DNA of 64,000 nt from Ochotona curzoniae. Its lineage: Eukaryota; Chordata; Mammalia; Lagomorpha; Ochotonidae. The notes below the pieces were generated by a model that did no database searches, was not told the origin of the DNA, and saw only the letters and a program-made list of their open reading frames with translations. Made by a program: the position numbers and the translations under genes. This document shows positions 1 through 11,114 of the stretch, piece after piece; position 1 is the stretch's first letter, and every line of letters begins with the position of its first letter. The stretch lies in NCBI RefSeq assembly GCF_017591425.1, contig NW_024464918.1, positions 10,848,001 to 10,912,000 of the forward strand. Direction: 5' to 3'.

Positions 1-639
1 ACAGTATTTTGTAGAAGTTAATTAGGTAAAAAAAAAAACCATAAAATTCTATATTTTGATTCATAATGGCAGAAGTTTGTTTTTACTAAAGCCAGTAAAT
101 TCTGTTTCCTCCCCTTCTAGTATTGCATTATATCCAAAATATCTTACAGTTTTGCTTCATGCTAGAAAAACATTTCTCAATATGTTGCTTTATTCTGAAG
201 GACGTTCCACGTCAGCTAGGAAAGATCAAAGTATGGCTGGTGATGTGGCGTTTTGAGCGTGTTCACGTAACTGTGTTCTGATTTTACATTGCTGACCTGT
301 ATCTGGTGTGTAGGTTAGAGGACGTGTGGTTGCAGAGGATAGTTCCTGAAAATTGCTTCAGAATTTGCCGTAAAAAAAATAGGGAGAAATTACAGAAGAG
401 TAAGTTAAAGTAAGTATAATTAGACTCAAAAAAGTAGACGGGATAGAAGCTCACATCAAACTGGCTAAAGCGAAAGAGAGAATTTTTGGTGACACTAAAA
501 AGTTGTACTCTCTTGTAGGCAGTCTTTGTCAGGGGAGTTTCTTCTTCAGCCTAATTAGAGTAAGGTTTCAGCTTTACTTTATCTTGTTATATCTTGGAAA
601 CTCTATGCAGAAACAACTGTTCCCCTTCCTGATAGTTCT
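1..639. other. Unassigned AT-rich sequence
   Basis: I see no recognisable repeat, RNA gene or coding exon here. The short reading frames have no family resemblance and no repeated codon pattern. It may be unique intergenic or intronic DNA. Confidence 0.4.
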
Positions 640-1410
640 TAGGAAAACTTTGGGCCTCTGTATGGTTTGCAGATGTTCTCACCCATGCTGGCGGTTGTTT
701 CCCCATTCTGCAGATTGCTTTCTTGTGCATACACTTTTCAGTTTGATACAATCCCGCTTGTCTGCTTTTTGCTTTTGTTACCAGTGATTTTGGAGTCACA
801 TCCAAAATCTTTTTCTTCAGATCAATTTTAGGAAGCTTTCCTCTGGGTCTGGTGCCGTAGTATAGTGGTTGTAGTCCTTTCCTTGCATATGCTAGCATCC
901 CATAGGGGTACCAGTTGGAGCCCCAGCAGCTCCACTTCCCATCCAGCTCCCTGCTTGTGGCTTGGGAAGCAGTAGAGGGTGACCCAAGGACTTGGGACCC
1001 TGCACTCCTATGGGAGACCCAGAAGAACCTCCTGTCTCTTGGCTGTTGTGGTCACTTAGGGAGTGAACTGGCAGATGGAAGATCCTTCTCTTTGTCTTTC
1101 CTTCCCTGTAAATCTGACTTTCCAACAAAAATGAAAATAAAAATTAAAAAAGAAGCTTTCCTCTGTGGCTTCTTCTAGTAGTTTTGCAGGTCTTATATTT
1201 AAATTTTAATACATTTTGAACAGATTTTTTGTACATGGGAGAGAAATGTTTTGTTCTAGTTTCATTCTTCTGTATGCCAACAGCATTAATTCAAGAAACT
1301 GACATTTTCAAAGATCAGTTGACCATAAGCACATGATTTAGTTCTGAGCACTCCACTCTGTAACACTGGTCTAAATGTCTGTGTCAGTATACTATTAACT
1401 TTACAAATCT
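640..1410 (-). mobile_element. Old L1 ORF2 3' region, antisense, split by a SINE
   Basis: Read on the plus strand, this matches the familiar antisense run of the mammalian L1 ORF2 C-terminal half. The order is a GTATGGTTTGCAGATGTTCTC-type block near 655, TTTGCTTTTGTTACC near 768, then AGTAGTTTTGCAGGTCTTATA near 1177, and AAAGATCAGTTGACC with GGTCTAAATGTCTGTGTCAG near 1310-1390. The block order is continuous on both sides of the SINE at 846-1151, so this is one L1 copy interrupted later. No open ORF2 frame survives. The outer limits are uncertain by about 50 bases. Confidence 0.75.
846..1151 (+). mobile_element. Lagomorph C-type SINE, full length
   Basis: It has a tRNA-like head with an A-box-like GTAGTATAGTGGTTGTAGTCC region, the conserved middle (GGGAGACCCAGAAGAACCTCC, then TTGTGGTCACTTAGGGAGTG) and an A-rich tail. 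It is flanked by a perfect 14-bp target duplication, gaagctttcctctg, at 832-845 and 1152-1165. It sits inside an older antisense L1, which dates it as the later insertion. Confidence 0.9.
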
Positions 1411-1549
1411 AGGGCTCAGAAAGCAAATACTCAATACTCATTAACATATGGTTTTTAGAACTTTGTCAGAAATCAGTCATAATATCTTACTATTTCACAA
1501 TGTTCTAATTTGGTTTGTATACTCATATACTCAGTATGTCTGATGTCAA

Positions 1550-1735
1550 ACAGCACCCATGCAGGAGACCCATAAGAGGCTCCTGGTACTTTCAGATCAG
1601 CTCAACTCTAGCATTTGAGGTCATTCGTGGAGTGAACCAGAAGATAGAAGATTTTTCTGTCTCTCCTTCTCTGTGTAAATCTGTTCTTCCAAATATAAAT
1701 ACATACATACATACATACATAAATCTTTTTAAATA
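1550..1735 (+). mobile_element. 5'-truncated C-type SINE with (CATA)n tail
   Basis: Only the 3' half is present: the GCAGGAGACCCATAAGAGGCTCC block, the GGAGTGAACCAGAAGATAGAAG block and TCTCTCCTTCTCTGTGTAAATC. A short CATA repeat has grown in the tail (about 1701-1722). No tRNA head is seen, so it is either 5'-truncated or too decayed to follow. Confidence 0.75.
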
Positions 1736-2865
1736 AGTTAAATTGAAAGAATAAAACAGTAGTGATTATTGTTAGTTTGGTCCTTACTGTTTTCAGTTGG
1801 CTTTTAAGCTCTTTCATAAAACAGTAATTATGACCTTATTTGAGATAACCTGTCTCACCTTGATCAATCACTGCAATAGGAGAGTGGGTAGCGTTGACTT
1901 AATCAGGACAAGTTGAGAGTAGGGGAGGAGTGGTTGTCTAGTTACACCGTTTAGAAGGGACAGTTTAATAGACACTGTTGTTGCTTCTAGCAGGGTTTCT
2001 CCTTTACCAAGCCAGAGCGTCCACCCACTAGGTGCTGTGAGTGGCTGCTCTCCACTGCTCCCCTACTGCGTAGGTAGAATGACATCCAGGCAAAGGAAGC
2101 TGTCAGGAGGCAAGCCGCTCCCTCCCCCAGCACTCACTAGGTTGATTTAAAGTGACAAGGGACTTTTGCGTCTTATTCTCTCTTCACAAGCTTCCTTTCA
2201 CATGCCCAGCTCTGTTCTGGAGTTTTCTTGCTGATTCTTCTCTTTTGACCGGTGACTATCGGGATCTGTTTGGAATGTTCAGAAGGCACAGTCTAGAGTC
2301 CAGCAGCCACAACCAGGACGTGTTAAGGATTGCCAGCTGAACTGGGAGCTGGGCCAGACAAGGAAGCTTCCTTCCCTAGGGCTTCGGAAATGACACCTTA
2401 ATCTTACATTTCCAACATGCACCACATAGGGAAATGAAATGTTGTTATCCCAAAGCACTTGGTTTGTTTTATTGCCCGAGACAATTAACATAATTTGCAA
2501 TGGGCCGTTCTTTTCAAATTGCAGTGGGGTCAGAATACTGGACAACTGCAGAAATGCAGAGGCCCAGTTAGGACAGGATCTGGTGTTCTCGCAGGAGATG
2601 GCTGCCCACCAAGCTTGTTGGTGTAGAACCTGGATCACTCGAGCCTCACAGCAGAGCAGAAGAGCAATAAGCTGGCTTCCTCCTTCCGGAATTGCTCTGT
2701 TTGATGGACTGAAGTATTAGTAAGGAAGTTAAAAAAAAATAAAAGGACAACCTTATCCAGTGAGAGATTTTCTTTCTTATGCCACGAAATTATGAGAAAT
2801 TCCTCACAGATTCTGGCAAGAGTATGTTGTTCATTTGTTTCTCTTTGTTATGTGTTAATATTCAT
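1736..2865. other. Unassigned sequence
   Basis: About 1.1 kb with slightly higher GC around 1980-2140 and 2340-2700. I recognise no repeat family, RNA gene or coding exon. It is a candidate unique stretch. Confidence 0.35.
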
Positions 2866-2869
2866 TAAA

Positions 2870-2892
2870 TTGTGTGTGCGTGTGTGTGTGTA
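2870..2892. repeat. Short (GT)n microsatellite
   Basis: An alternating TG run of about 22 bases with one interruption. Confidence 0.8.
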
Positions 2893-2939
2893 GGATCTCA
2901 TCAAATATATATTTTAAATTGTTTTTCTTGTTTTTTATT

Positions 2940-3276
2940 GAAAAAAAAATTTTAAGATTTATTTATTTTTATTGCAAAGGCAGATATACAGAGAGAAGGA
3001 GAGACAAAGAGAAAGATCTTCCATCTGATGATTCACTCCCTGAGTGACCACAACGGCCGGTGCTGCACCGATCCGAAGCCAGGAGCCAGGAGCTTCTTCC
3101 AGGTCTCCCACATGGGTGCAGGAACCCACGGCTTTGGGCCGTCCTCCACTGCTTTCCCAGGCCCCAAGCAGGGAGCTGAATGGGAAGCGGGGCTGCCGGG
3201 ATTAGAACCGGTGCCCATATGGGATCCTGGCATGTTCAAGGTGAGGACTTTAGCTGCTAGGCATGGTGCAGGGCCC
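2940..3276 (-). mobile_element. C-type SINE, full length, young type
   Basis: In plus-strand order it shows a T-rich tail complement with AAGATTTATTTATTTTTATTG, the AGATCTTCCATCTGATGATT block, GAAGCCAGGAGCCAGGAGC, CCCATATGGGATCC and a head ending GGGCCC near 3276. Its flanks share an imperfect ttttcttgtctttt-like duplication (near 2925 and 3277). The SINE supplies the 92- to 102-residue frames seen here, which are not genes. Confidence 0.9.
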
Positions 3277-3920
3277 TTTTCTTGTCTTTTAAAATACAGG
3301 CCTAAGTGAAGAAGGTTAGAAAAGAAGGGCAGAATTAGCACTCAGTGAAACAGCAGATCATATTATGTTAAAATATAAACTTTTGTCATTTCTATTCTGT
3401 ATTCCTGTTTTGTGGACAATGTGTCTATTTCTTGGGATTTTCTAGATTAATTAAAGTCATTTACATGGATACTGCAAAGTAGAAAATTACAGAACTGAAA
3501 TTTCCCTCCTGAAATATCTGAATATGGTAGTGCTTGAATAACTAATACATGACTAACATTAAATCAATTTAATGAATTTTAAGAGCAGTTTGTGCATTTA
3601 AAAACTAATGTACCAGAACCAATTAATAGTCTAAAGAATGTGGCTATTTCTCATAATAATTCAAAGGATTTAGTGGAGATAAACTACTTCTAGTATAAGA
3701 AATACACTTGTGAGACTATTGAAACCAACAATTTGTTACCTTCAAATTTAGCTCAAGTCTCTATCCCAGGAATGTAACTGAAGAAAAAATGCTTGTTCTA
3801 ATTTGGAACTTAATTCTTTATTTTAGTTTTGAGCATTATTTTAAAAAATCCTGTTGGGACCATAAATAAATAGTTTTGTTTTGTTTTTTTGTTTTTTTTC
3901 CCATTTAAAAAGATTTATTG
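3277..3920. other. Unassigned AT-rich sequence
   Basis: I see nothing recognisable apart from a T-rich run (3875-3900) next to the following SINE. Confidence 0.35.
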
Positions 3921-4195
3921 AGGGTCTGGTGCTGTAGCCTAGTGGCTAAAGTCCTCTTCTTGCACATAGTGGTTCTAATTCCAGCAGCCCCACTTCCCAT
4001 TCAGCTCCCTGCTTGTGGCCTGGGAAAGCAGTTAAGGACGGCCCAATCTGGCACCCGTGTAGGAGACCTGGAAGAAACTTCTGGCTCCTGGCTTCGGATT
4101 GGCTCAGTTCTGGGCATTGTGACCACTTGGGGAGTGAATCATGGGACACAAGATTTTCCTCTCTGCTTCTCCTCCTCTCTATCAGACTTTCTATA
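3921..4195 (+). mobile_element. C-type SINE
   Basis: The head GGGTCTGGTGCTGTAGCC-like is followed by GTGGCTAAAGTCCTC, TTCCCATTCAGCTCCCTGCTT, GAGACCTGGAAGAAACTTC and a degraded 3' end at TATCAGACTTTC. It is followed by a (GTT)n-rich stretch (about 4198-4230), not a clean A tail. Confidence 0.88.
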
Positions 4196-4214
4196 ATTTG
4201 TTGTTGATGTTGTT

Positions 4215-4612
4215 GTTGGTGTTGTTGTGGCTGTTCTAATTCATACCAGTTGTTGACCTTGTTTCATGGCTTCTCACTTATGGTAATGTATAGTTATGGA
4301 GTATTGGGGTCTATCATATACAGACGTGGGGGTATAATGGAACATGTGTCCCTGCATCCAGACGAAAGATGGATTCCCAATGAAAGTGTTGGAAATGAGT
4401 AGACAACGGGATACTGGACTGTCTGACATTGTCTGTACCAACAATGTCGGCGTACACTTAAATAAGAGACTGATAGAAGTAGGATTCCTAATTAGGACTA
4501 CGCTATTGTAACAAAATGGGGAAAATCTGACGGGGAGGTGGGAGTTTGGGGGAAATCCCAGCCTATACAAAATTGTACCACATAATTCAAAATTCAAAAT
4601 AAAAATATATTT
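4215..4612 (+). mobile_element. Rearranged L1 3' end: antisense ORF2 piece fused to 3' UTR (copy C)
   Basis: From about 4290 to 4612 the sequence matches the L1 3' UTR seen canonically at 12010-12400. Shared blocks include GGGATACTGGACTGTCTG, an AACAATGTCGGCGTACAC-like block and GGGAAATCCCAGCCTAT, ending in an A-rich tail. Immediately upstream (about 4240-4290), GTTGTTGACCTTGTTTCATGG and CTTCTCACTTATGG align with the antisense ORF2 side of copy B near 58325-58360. The junction is therefore the same as in the copies at 30725-31250 and 57563-58680. It is the most diverged of the three and its 5' limit is unclear. Confidence 0.6.
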
Positions 4613-4644
4613 AAAAAAACAAACAAAAAAAAACCCATCTCTTT

Positions 4645-4965
4645 TTTAAAAAGATGGTTTTTGTTTGAAAGAAAGTTACAGGGAAAAGGAAAGAGAGAGA
4701 GGAATCGTCCATCCTCTGATTCACTCCCCAGCTGGAAGCAACAGCCAGAGCTGCACTGACCCTAATCTAGGAAACCAGCAGGCTCTTCCAGGTCCCAGGG
4801 CTCCCACCAAGGACCAAGAACTTCGGCTCTCCTCTTCTGCCTTCGTAGGCCAACAGCAGGGAGTTCATCATACATGGAACAGCCCAGAGTAGAACTGATG
4901 CCTGTGGGGGGTGCTGGCTTTGCAGGCAGAGGTTTAGCATGCTCTACCATGCTGCGGGTGGCAAA
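4645..4965 (-). mobile_element. Older C-type SINE
   Basis: The antisense order is recognisable: GATTCACTCCCCAGCTGGAAG, AGAGCTGCACTGACC, the CAGGTCCCAGGGCTCCCACC block, TAGGCCAACAGCAGGGAG, and a head end near CTCTACCATGCTGCGGGTGG. It is more diverged than the young copies and lacks the CTGTATATCTGACTTTGC end. Confidence 0.75.
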
Positions 4966-4992
4966 AATTTTTTTCAAAAACATCAGAAATCT

Positions 4993-5294
4993 GGTCCATC
5001 ACGGTGACACAGTATTTAAAGCTGCCCATATTAGTACTCGTTCAAGTGCAGGCTGTTTCACTTCTGACCTGACTGCTTGCTAAAAGGCCTGGGAAAATAG
5101 TGGAAAATGGCTGAAGGCCTTAGGCCCTTGCCCGCACGTTGAGACATGAAGGAAGCTCCTGGCTCTGACCTGGCTCTGGACGTTGGGGCCATTTGGCGAC
5201 TGAACCAGCAAATTTAAGACCATCTTCTCTATGTCTTTGCATCTCTTTCTCTGTAACTGCCTTTCAAATAAAACAAATAAGCCTTGAAAAAAAA
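4993..5294 (+). mobile_element. Older C-type SINE with target duplication
   Basis: A degraded tRNA-like head (GGTGACACAGTATTTAAAGC, GTTCAAGTGCAGGCTG) leads into AAGGCCTGGGAAAATAGTGG, CCATTTGGCGACTGAACC and CTGCCTTTCAAATAAAACAAA. The flanking duplication atcagaaatct lies at 4982-4992 and 5295-5305. The end CTTTCAAATAAA is the older type shared with rabbit-like C repeats. Confidence 0.85.
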
Positions 5295-5305
5295 ATCAGA
5301 AATCT

Positions 5306-6199
5306 AGTGTTTTACTTAGATTGGATTTGTTTTTGGTTAAAAAGTGCAAAAAGCATGCTCTGGTCAATCTTAAGGAATCTGTTCTTATGCATAGAGAATT
5401 TACAGATGAGTAATATCCAAGATCATTTTAAAAGCAATGAGACATGGTGAGGGAAAAAGTATTTTAATTTTGTACTGCTACTGCTACTAATCAACTCTGC
5501 AGAGAAAAACAAAAAAGAAACAACAAAAGGAGAAAGTAATTTACCTTTGAGCATTCAAAAATGCAGGTGCTGTCTGTTCTTTGGTTTACAAATGAGTCTT
5601 TTTCTTTTTTTTACTCATATTTTTTAGAACCTCCTGAACAAGTAGAAAATGTAATGTAGATGGAAAAGTCAGTGAAAATCGGTGTGTGAGCTTGTACAAT
5701 TAATTTCAGTTGTTAGACCTTTAATACCAGGCTATGTGCCATACCCTGTGCCCTCTGAAATAATCCTTTTATGTTGCTTGGGGTAGATATATTTTGATAG
5801 TGGCACCTCCATTAACCTTAGCTGTGTGCCTTTTTGAGTAGAAGAAAGGGAAAAACCACAGAAGTTGCGTTTTGAATGCTACCTGTTCTGAACGATTTCC
5901 ACAGAACGTGAGTTTGGAATGTAGATGGAATCCTGACTATTTGCAGGGAGGAGAGAACTGGGCAGTGAAGAAGAACAAAGATGCTTCTCAACTGAATTTC
6001 TCTTGTGATACTGTGGTGTTAAATAGGAAGATTCAGAAAAAAATTCAAGAATTAGAATAAAAAAAAAAACTTTAAAGACGTGGGTGAGAATTATCTCTAG
6101 AAATCACATTGTGGGAAAGCTGGATGGAAATTGCTCGTGTTACTGAGTTCCTATGGGACACACTCAGAGCTCGGGATGTATCACACCCTTCAGTTGTAG
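5306..6199. other. Unassigned sequence
   Basis: It contains a 62-codon frame (5872-6060) followed directly by an A-run at 6057-6069. I do not recognise the frame and see no matching target duplication. I see no RNA gene or known repeat. Confidence 0.3.
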
Positions 6200-6520
6200 T
6201 TCCTCCCAACAGCTCTATTATTATCACGTTAACTGTACTTACACCTAATCAATCTCAAATGGCTAACTGGATTTTGTATACATTTTAATCAACACATAGT
6301 AATTGCATATATCAGTTGGATACAGTGTAGCATTTTATCACGATCAGAGCAGTGTAAGCAGCATTATCTGTGACCCGAGGCACATGCTATTTGTATTGGG
6401 AATGTGCAAAATCTACTCCATTAGTTTTTAGGGTGTTGAATTGTGGACCATAGGCATCCTGCCATGCTATACAACATTGAAAGTAATTCCTGCTATCCAA
6501 CTACACCTAACACACATTAA
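6200..6520. mobile_element. Probable old L1-type fragment
   Basis: Blocks such as GTGCAAAATCTACTCCATTAG, CATAGGCATCCTGCCATGCTA and TTCCTGCTATCCAACTA resemble a widespread old mammalian L1-associated sequence as I remember it. The match is from memory and diverged, and the orientation is not assigned. Confidence 0.35.
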
Positions 6521-6521
6521 C

Positions 6522-6645
6522 CATCCTCACTACAGCCCTTCCAAGACATCCTCTACCACCTAATATTATTATCCTAATTTTAGTGATTGAAAAAGAACTG
6601 AGATACAGAAAATTTAAGAAATTTAGGAAAAATGGTGGAAGATGA
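6522..6645 (+). mobile_element. MIR fragment
   Basis: CACCTAATATTATTATCCTAA followed by TTTTAGTGATTGAAAAAGAACTGAGATACAGAAAA follows the MIR core order of counting-type bases (tatccccattttacagatgaggaaactgaggc) at low identity. Confidence 0.45.
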
Positions 6646-6689
6646 AATCTGAAATAATTGGCATTCCTTCATCTGATGGACAGACTAAC

Positions 6690-7025
6690 AGATTTTTTTT
6701 AAATGTTTATGTGTTTATTTTCACATACATGAAGAGAGACAGAGAGAGGCAAAAAGAAAGAGAGAAAAATCTTCCATCGACGGACTTATTTTCCAAATGC
6801 CTTTAGCCATCAGGGCTGGGACAAGCTGAAGCCAGGAGTTAATCTGAATATTCACGTGGGAAGCAGGGGCTCAAGCACAAGAGACTTGATTACTGCCTCC
6901 CAGGCTGCATTAGGCGGAGTGCTTGATTCCAGGGGGGGTAGCCAAGACTTGAACCGGTACTCTAACAGGTGATGTGGTTGACCCAAGCAGCAGCAAACCT
7001 ACTACACTCCAATGCCCACCCCCAA
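6690..7025 (-). mobile_element. Older C-type SINE
   Basis: In antisense order it shows TTTATGTGTTTATTTTCACATA, AATCTTCCATCGACGG, AAGCTGAAGCCAGGAGTTAA, CCTCCCAGGCTGCATTAGGC, GACTTGAACCGGTACTCT and CACTCCAATGCCCACCCCC. This is the older subfamily, with a TGCATTAG-type middle. Confidence 0.75.
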
Positions 7026-7689
7026 TGAAATGACTCGTGATTGTTGAAGCCATCACTTTTAACAGAAGCTTTTAGTCCGTCCGGTGTCCTAGCTGTATAT
7101 TCCTTTCACCTAAGGCACTGGGTTCTGTTTATTTTCAACAATGGCATTTAATGAATCCTCTAACTTTCTGTATCTTTAGACTGACTTAATGCTATTTTGA
7201 AAGCACCTCTTTTCATAATATTTGTACTAGATTTCAGTAAAGAGAAGGAAATATACAAGGGGGGGGGGATGAGTGTTTTTTGTTTTGTTTGCTATGTGAA
7301 TTGATAGGAATTCTTCCATTCAGTGGAAACAGTCATTTGCCACTCTGTATCAGAAAGCTAAATGTTATTTGTAGAAATGAACTCTTGTTTCACTCAAAAC
7401 CTTGGTGTTCAGTAAAGAGTAACATAGTCAAAAGGCAGCAGATTCAAGTTCTAGTATTAACCTGTAATTGTAGAAGCTCTGTTACATTCTCCTTTACACC
7501 CCTGGCTTCTAAGTATGACATGGTCTCAGTTCACATGGTTAGAAATGGCTGAGAGGATTATCATGTCTTGGGGGAAGGGCATGTACACCTGTAAGTAAAC
7601 CTGCTTTATTTTCTCCCCAACTTTCTGTTAGTAACCAGCAATGATTGTTGTGTCAGTTTCTTGAGTTGACTTGACACTTTCATGTCTCA
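7026..7689. other. Unassigned sequence
   Basis: Nothing recognisable. A run of nine to ten G bases lies at 7260-7269. Confidence 0.35.
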
Positions 7690-7985
7690 TTTAATTTTCT
7701 TTACCAGGAGTGCCCTTCTCCAGGATCGTCACTCGACAAGCTTCTATTGATCTTTTAAGATCTAATTCCCACACTTTCTCTGTGTTAATAGCCTTTCCCT
7801 GCTATCTTAGACTTGGTTAATCACTTTGTCTCATCATGTTAATCTGTGTGATATTCTCTTGCCACAACATGTAATAAGAGGCATTTAAATTATTTAATTA
7901 CAGTTTGCTTTTGCCATTTGACTATGAGCTCCTGCCCTTTTGTGTTTCTAGTATATTTTATGATAGCAAAATGCCCAATAAAAAT
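7690..7985 (+). mobile_element. Probable L2 fragment
   Basis: A pyrimidine-rich CCTTTCCCTGCTATCTTAGAC region, ATCACTTTGTCTCATC, and ACTATGAGCTCCTGCCC with CCAATAAA follow the order of the L2 3' end (the unit with TGTAAGCTCC and AATAAATATTTG). Confidence 0.4.
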
Positions 7986-7989
7986 TAAC

Positions 7990-9205
7990 AATGCCATGAA
8001 AAAAATTATGATGAAATTTGGTATCTAAAAGAAGTCTGATTCTGATGCTCTGTAAATTCAAATTTCCTTTGAGAATGCTGAATCATCCTACATGAGCTCA
8101 CATCCCACATATTTTACAACTCCTCCCACCCCCCCGCCCCCCATTAATACAGCTTTGGTTTACATTTACAAATTTTTAGAAGTTGTAGGTCAATCCTGGG
8201 AAGCTGTGGGGATAGCCTGCGCAGTTCTTGTCTTGAAGACTAGACTGTCGTTTTCCCCACGGGTCTTTCTGTATCTCCTGCCTCTTCATCCCTAAAAATG
8301 TCATTAGCCATGTGCTTGAAATAGGTAACGCTGTGGCAAGTTAGAACAGTGACAAAGAAAATGAAACCCTCCGTGCATTTTGTACAAATCGACTGTGAGG
8401 CCGCTAAGAGCTATACGTGTATTAAAAGATGTGATTGACAAGAGAAATAACAATTTAAAGGTATTGGAAGTTTTAACTTGATATCCAACGTAGGTTTATT
8501 TCATTTCCTGGGGGACTGTCATCCCATAATATCCTCTTTATGGTCTCATTTTAGACTTACATCTTTAGAGATAGGACAAGTATTTCAAGAGCAGGAGGGA
8601 GGCTGGTCATGAGGGAGAGCCGTGTCAGGAAGGTTTTGGCTTTACACGCAGGAAGAGCCCTAGAGCATCCACCCCTGTATAGATACTCTCTGTTATCCCC
8701 TTTCCGGCTCGTACCACAACCCTGTGTAAAGTTTTCAAAGGACATTCTGAAGAACATCAGTTTGTTTAAGAAGTAATTGTTCTTGAAAAATATTAAAAAA
8801 GCTTTGGAAGCTAATTAAATTCATAAAGCTCTAGGTTAAGTACGATAGAACCGTATTTTTTCATGATCATATGTGTTCGTCCCAGACAAAGAGGAAACTT
8901 GCCTAAACCTAATTGCCCACGGAAGCTTGATAGTGAATGTTCCAGGAGGTACTGTTAAGCGCATGCTGGTCAAGGTACGATGAGCGGAATCTTTCTCATA
9001 AGAAAACAGTTTCTATTCCCGATTGTTTAATGTTTTTGAGCATTGACATCATTCATTTGCTTCTTTTTTTTCAGTTCCCAGAGCCTTAGGATTAACTTGT
9101 TGTTTTCTGTTCTGTGATGAATAAGTCTGGCTTAGTTTCTTGGTTTTCTTTTTCTGGGTGTTTGGAATGTTTATTTAAATCACTGATATCTTTTCTTTGT
9201 TAAGA
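7990..9205. other. Unassigned sequence
   Basis: It contains a C-rich run at 8103-8142 but no recognised repeat, exon or RNA gene. Confidence 0.35.
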
Positions 9206-9402
9206 ACACTGGGAAAGTCAGCAGAGGTTGGCCCAAATTCCTTGGTCCCTGCCACCCAGATAGGAGACCTGGAAGAAGCTCCTGTCCCAGACCTTGAGGC
9301 CATGACAATCTGGGAATTTAATTAGTAGATCAAAGATTCTCTCTCTCTTTCTCTGTCTTTAGAACACTTTCAAATAAATAAAACATTTTTTTTTTTTTTA
9401 AA
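9206..9402 (+). mobile_element. 5'-truncated older C-type SINE
   Basis: It begins within the CTGGGAAAGTCAGCAGAGG block, continues with GACCTGGAAGAAGCTCCTG and ends in CACTTTCAAATAAATAAAAC plus a T/A-rich run. No head is present. Confidence 0.75.
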
Positions 9403-9589
9403 CTGAAGCACCGATACTGACACCAAACATCAAAGTTATATTTCTTTCTTAATATCTTCTTTAGGAAGTTAAGTTAGAGGAATAATAATAATAACAGCTC
9501 AGACTCAGTGAATTTTGCTTTAAATCTGCTGACTAAATAGATAGTATTATTTATAAATTGAAATGCTAATAAGCCATATGAATAAATTC

Positions 9590-10080
9590 AGATTTCATGA
9601 ATTCAATTCATTGATTAGCTCAACTCGTACTCTTATTTATCAAGTACCTTCCATATCTGTAGTTCATAATGAATACAGTAAAACAGAATTGGTCTTTTCA
9701 TGGATACTTCGATCTGATTAGATAGAGAGGAAAGAGAGAATTGCAGTGTAAATGGATTGGTGCAGTGATGAGTTCAGTTTTATGGAAGTACACAGAAAAC
9801 CATTGATATATTTGAAAGAAAAGTTATTCACAGTTAAAGGAATTTGGAGGGGAAAGATTCTAAGAGCAAAAATGTATGGATACAGTTCTTATTGAGCACT
9901 TAATTTGTTTTCCCTTGTTCTAGGCACGAAAGATAATACAGTCCCTTTGCTTATATGAGAACATACATAAATAAGTGGGTAATTACAGTCTTGTAATTAC
10001 AGGCTTGTGAAATGCTCAAAGAGATTTAAGAATATATTTCTATGGGGGCACAGAGGAAGGAACGGTTTTGTAACTAGAAT
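9590..10080 (+). mobile_element. Two ancient MIR/L2-class fragments
   Basis: Near 9635-9760 and again near 9885-10060, a TTTATCAAGTACCTTCC- or TTATTGAGCACTTAATTT-type opening leads into an ACAGTCCCTTTGCTTATATGAG-type block. This is the order seen in very old mammalian interspersed repeats. The family assignment is from memory and weak. Confidence 0.35.
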
Positions 10081-10539
10081 GTTAGGGATTGAGTGACATG
10101 GTGTCTGGTGGTGTTTAATTGTGAGATGGCTCTTTAAAGAATCTTTGAAACAGACTGAGTTATATTTATCAAGCAGAGACTCTCGGGACAGTGATTTTTC
10201 CCCACACCGCTGAGATAGTTCTCTTCTGCCTAAGGAAGCTGTTACTGCTGTGCTGTCTCAAAGATGCCATGCTTCTTTTGTTCTCAGGCTCATTGAGTAA
10301 TTCAGGCTCTTGGGAAATGGTTTCTTGTTAACCTCCCTGCAGGGTTCAAATCTGACCCACTAGACTTTTACATATTTAACAGGGAATCTCTTCTTCCTGT
10401 TTTTTAATGTAAGAAATTTCCTCCCATTTCATAACCTTCCCATACACTGTCTTTGCCACCTGGAGACATTTACCACTCTGGGTAATTCAGCAGTAGGTAT
10501 AGCATAGTTTAGTTCTCAGTTTGAACAAAGTTACAATGT

Positions 10540-10770
10540 CTTCTGACCACTCCTTTCCTTTGTATCTTTTCTCCATACACCTATCACCATAGCAATTACC
10601 ACTGTATGTAATTATTCAATTTGACTTCTTTTTAACTTGACTAAAGGATTGAGGAGGATAGCCAGTGTGTCTGTATCTTTCTGGTACTACTTGTGGTATC
10701 TCAGTGCTTGTCACAGAGCCTGATAGCTTGGTAAGCATGCAACAAAGTATGTTTTGAATGATAGCATATC
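10540..10770 (+). mobile_element. L2 3' end
   Basis: CTCCATACACCTATCACCAT, GTGTGTCTGTATCTTTCTGG, then CAGTGCTTGTCACAGAGCCTG and CATGCAACAAAGTATGTTTTG with GAATGA follow the classic L2 3' order (CTAGCACAGTGCCTGG and AATAAATATTTGTTGAATGA). Confidence 0.55.
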
Positions 10771-10861
10771 ATTTGTTTTATTTTTTTTTTTTGGTATAGT
10801 TTTACCGAAAATCAGGAAATAAATTAATATAAAGAAATAAAATCTCATGAATTCAGATAAT

Positions 10862-11048
10862 AACAACTGCAATTTTTGAGCATATTTGATGTACCAATGA
10901 GTCTGGTTTTAAGAGTTATTGTGTATCTGGACAATAAATTTGCAAGGATGAAACCAAAACTGAAGCTAAAGCACTTTGCTTTATTTACAGCCTGTGGAGG
11001 GGCAAATGTGGCCCAGATCTGTCTGAATCTAGCGCATCCTTCTACTGT
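10862..11048 (+). mobile_element. MIR element
   Basis: AATAACAACTGCAATTTTTGAG at the start, AAACTGAAGCTAAAGCACTTTG in the core and CAGATCTGTCTGAATCTAGC near the end follow the full MIR order. The frames here arise from this repeat. Confidence 0.55.
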
Positions 11049-11114
11049 ATCACATAACATTTCACTCATAGGTATTATGATCCAAGGGGACTTGAAGTGA
11101 GTTATAGAGAAATA

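Noticed and set aside
846..1151. tRNA gene in the SINE head
   Set aside because: It is the tRNA-derived head of a SINE, as shown by the following body, tail and target duplication.
5872..6069. 62-codon frame followed by an A-run, considered as a processed pseudogene
   Set aside because: No recognisable parent gene and no flanking target duplication was found.
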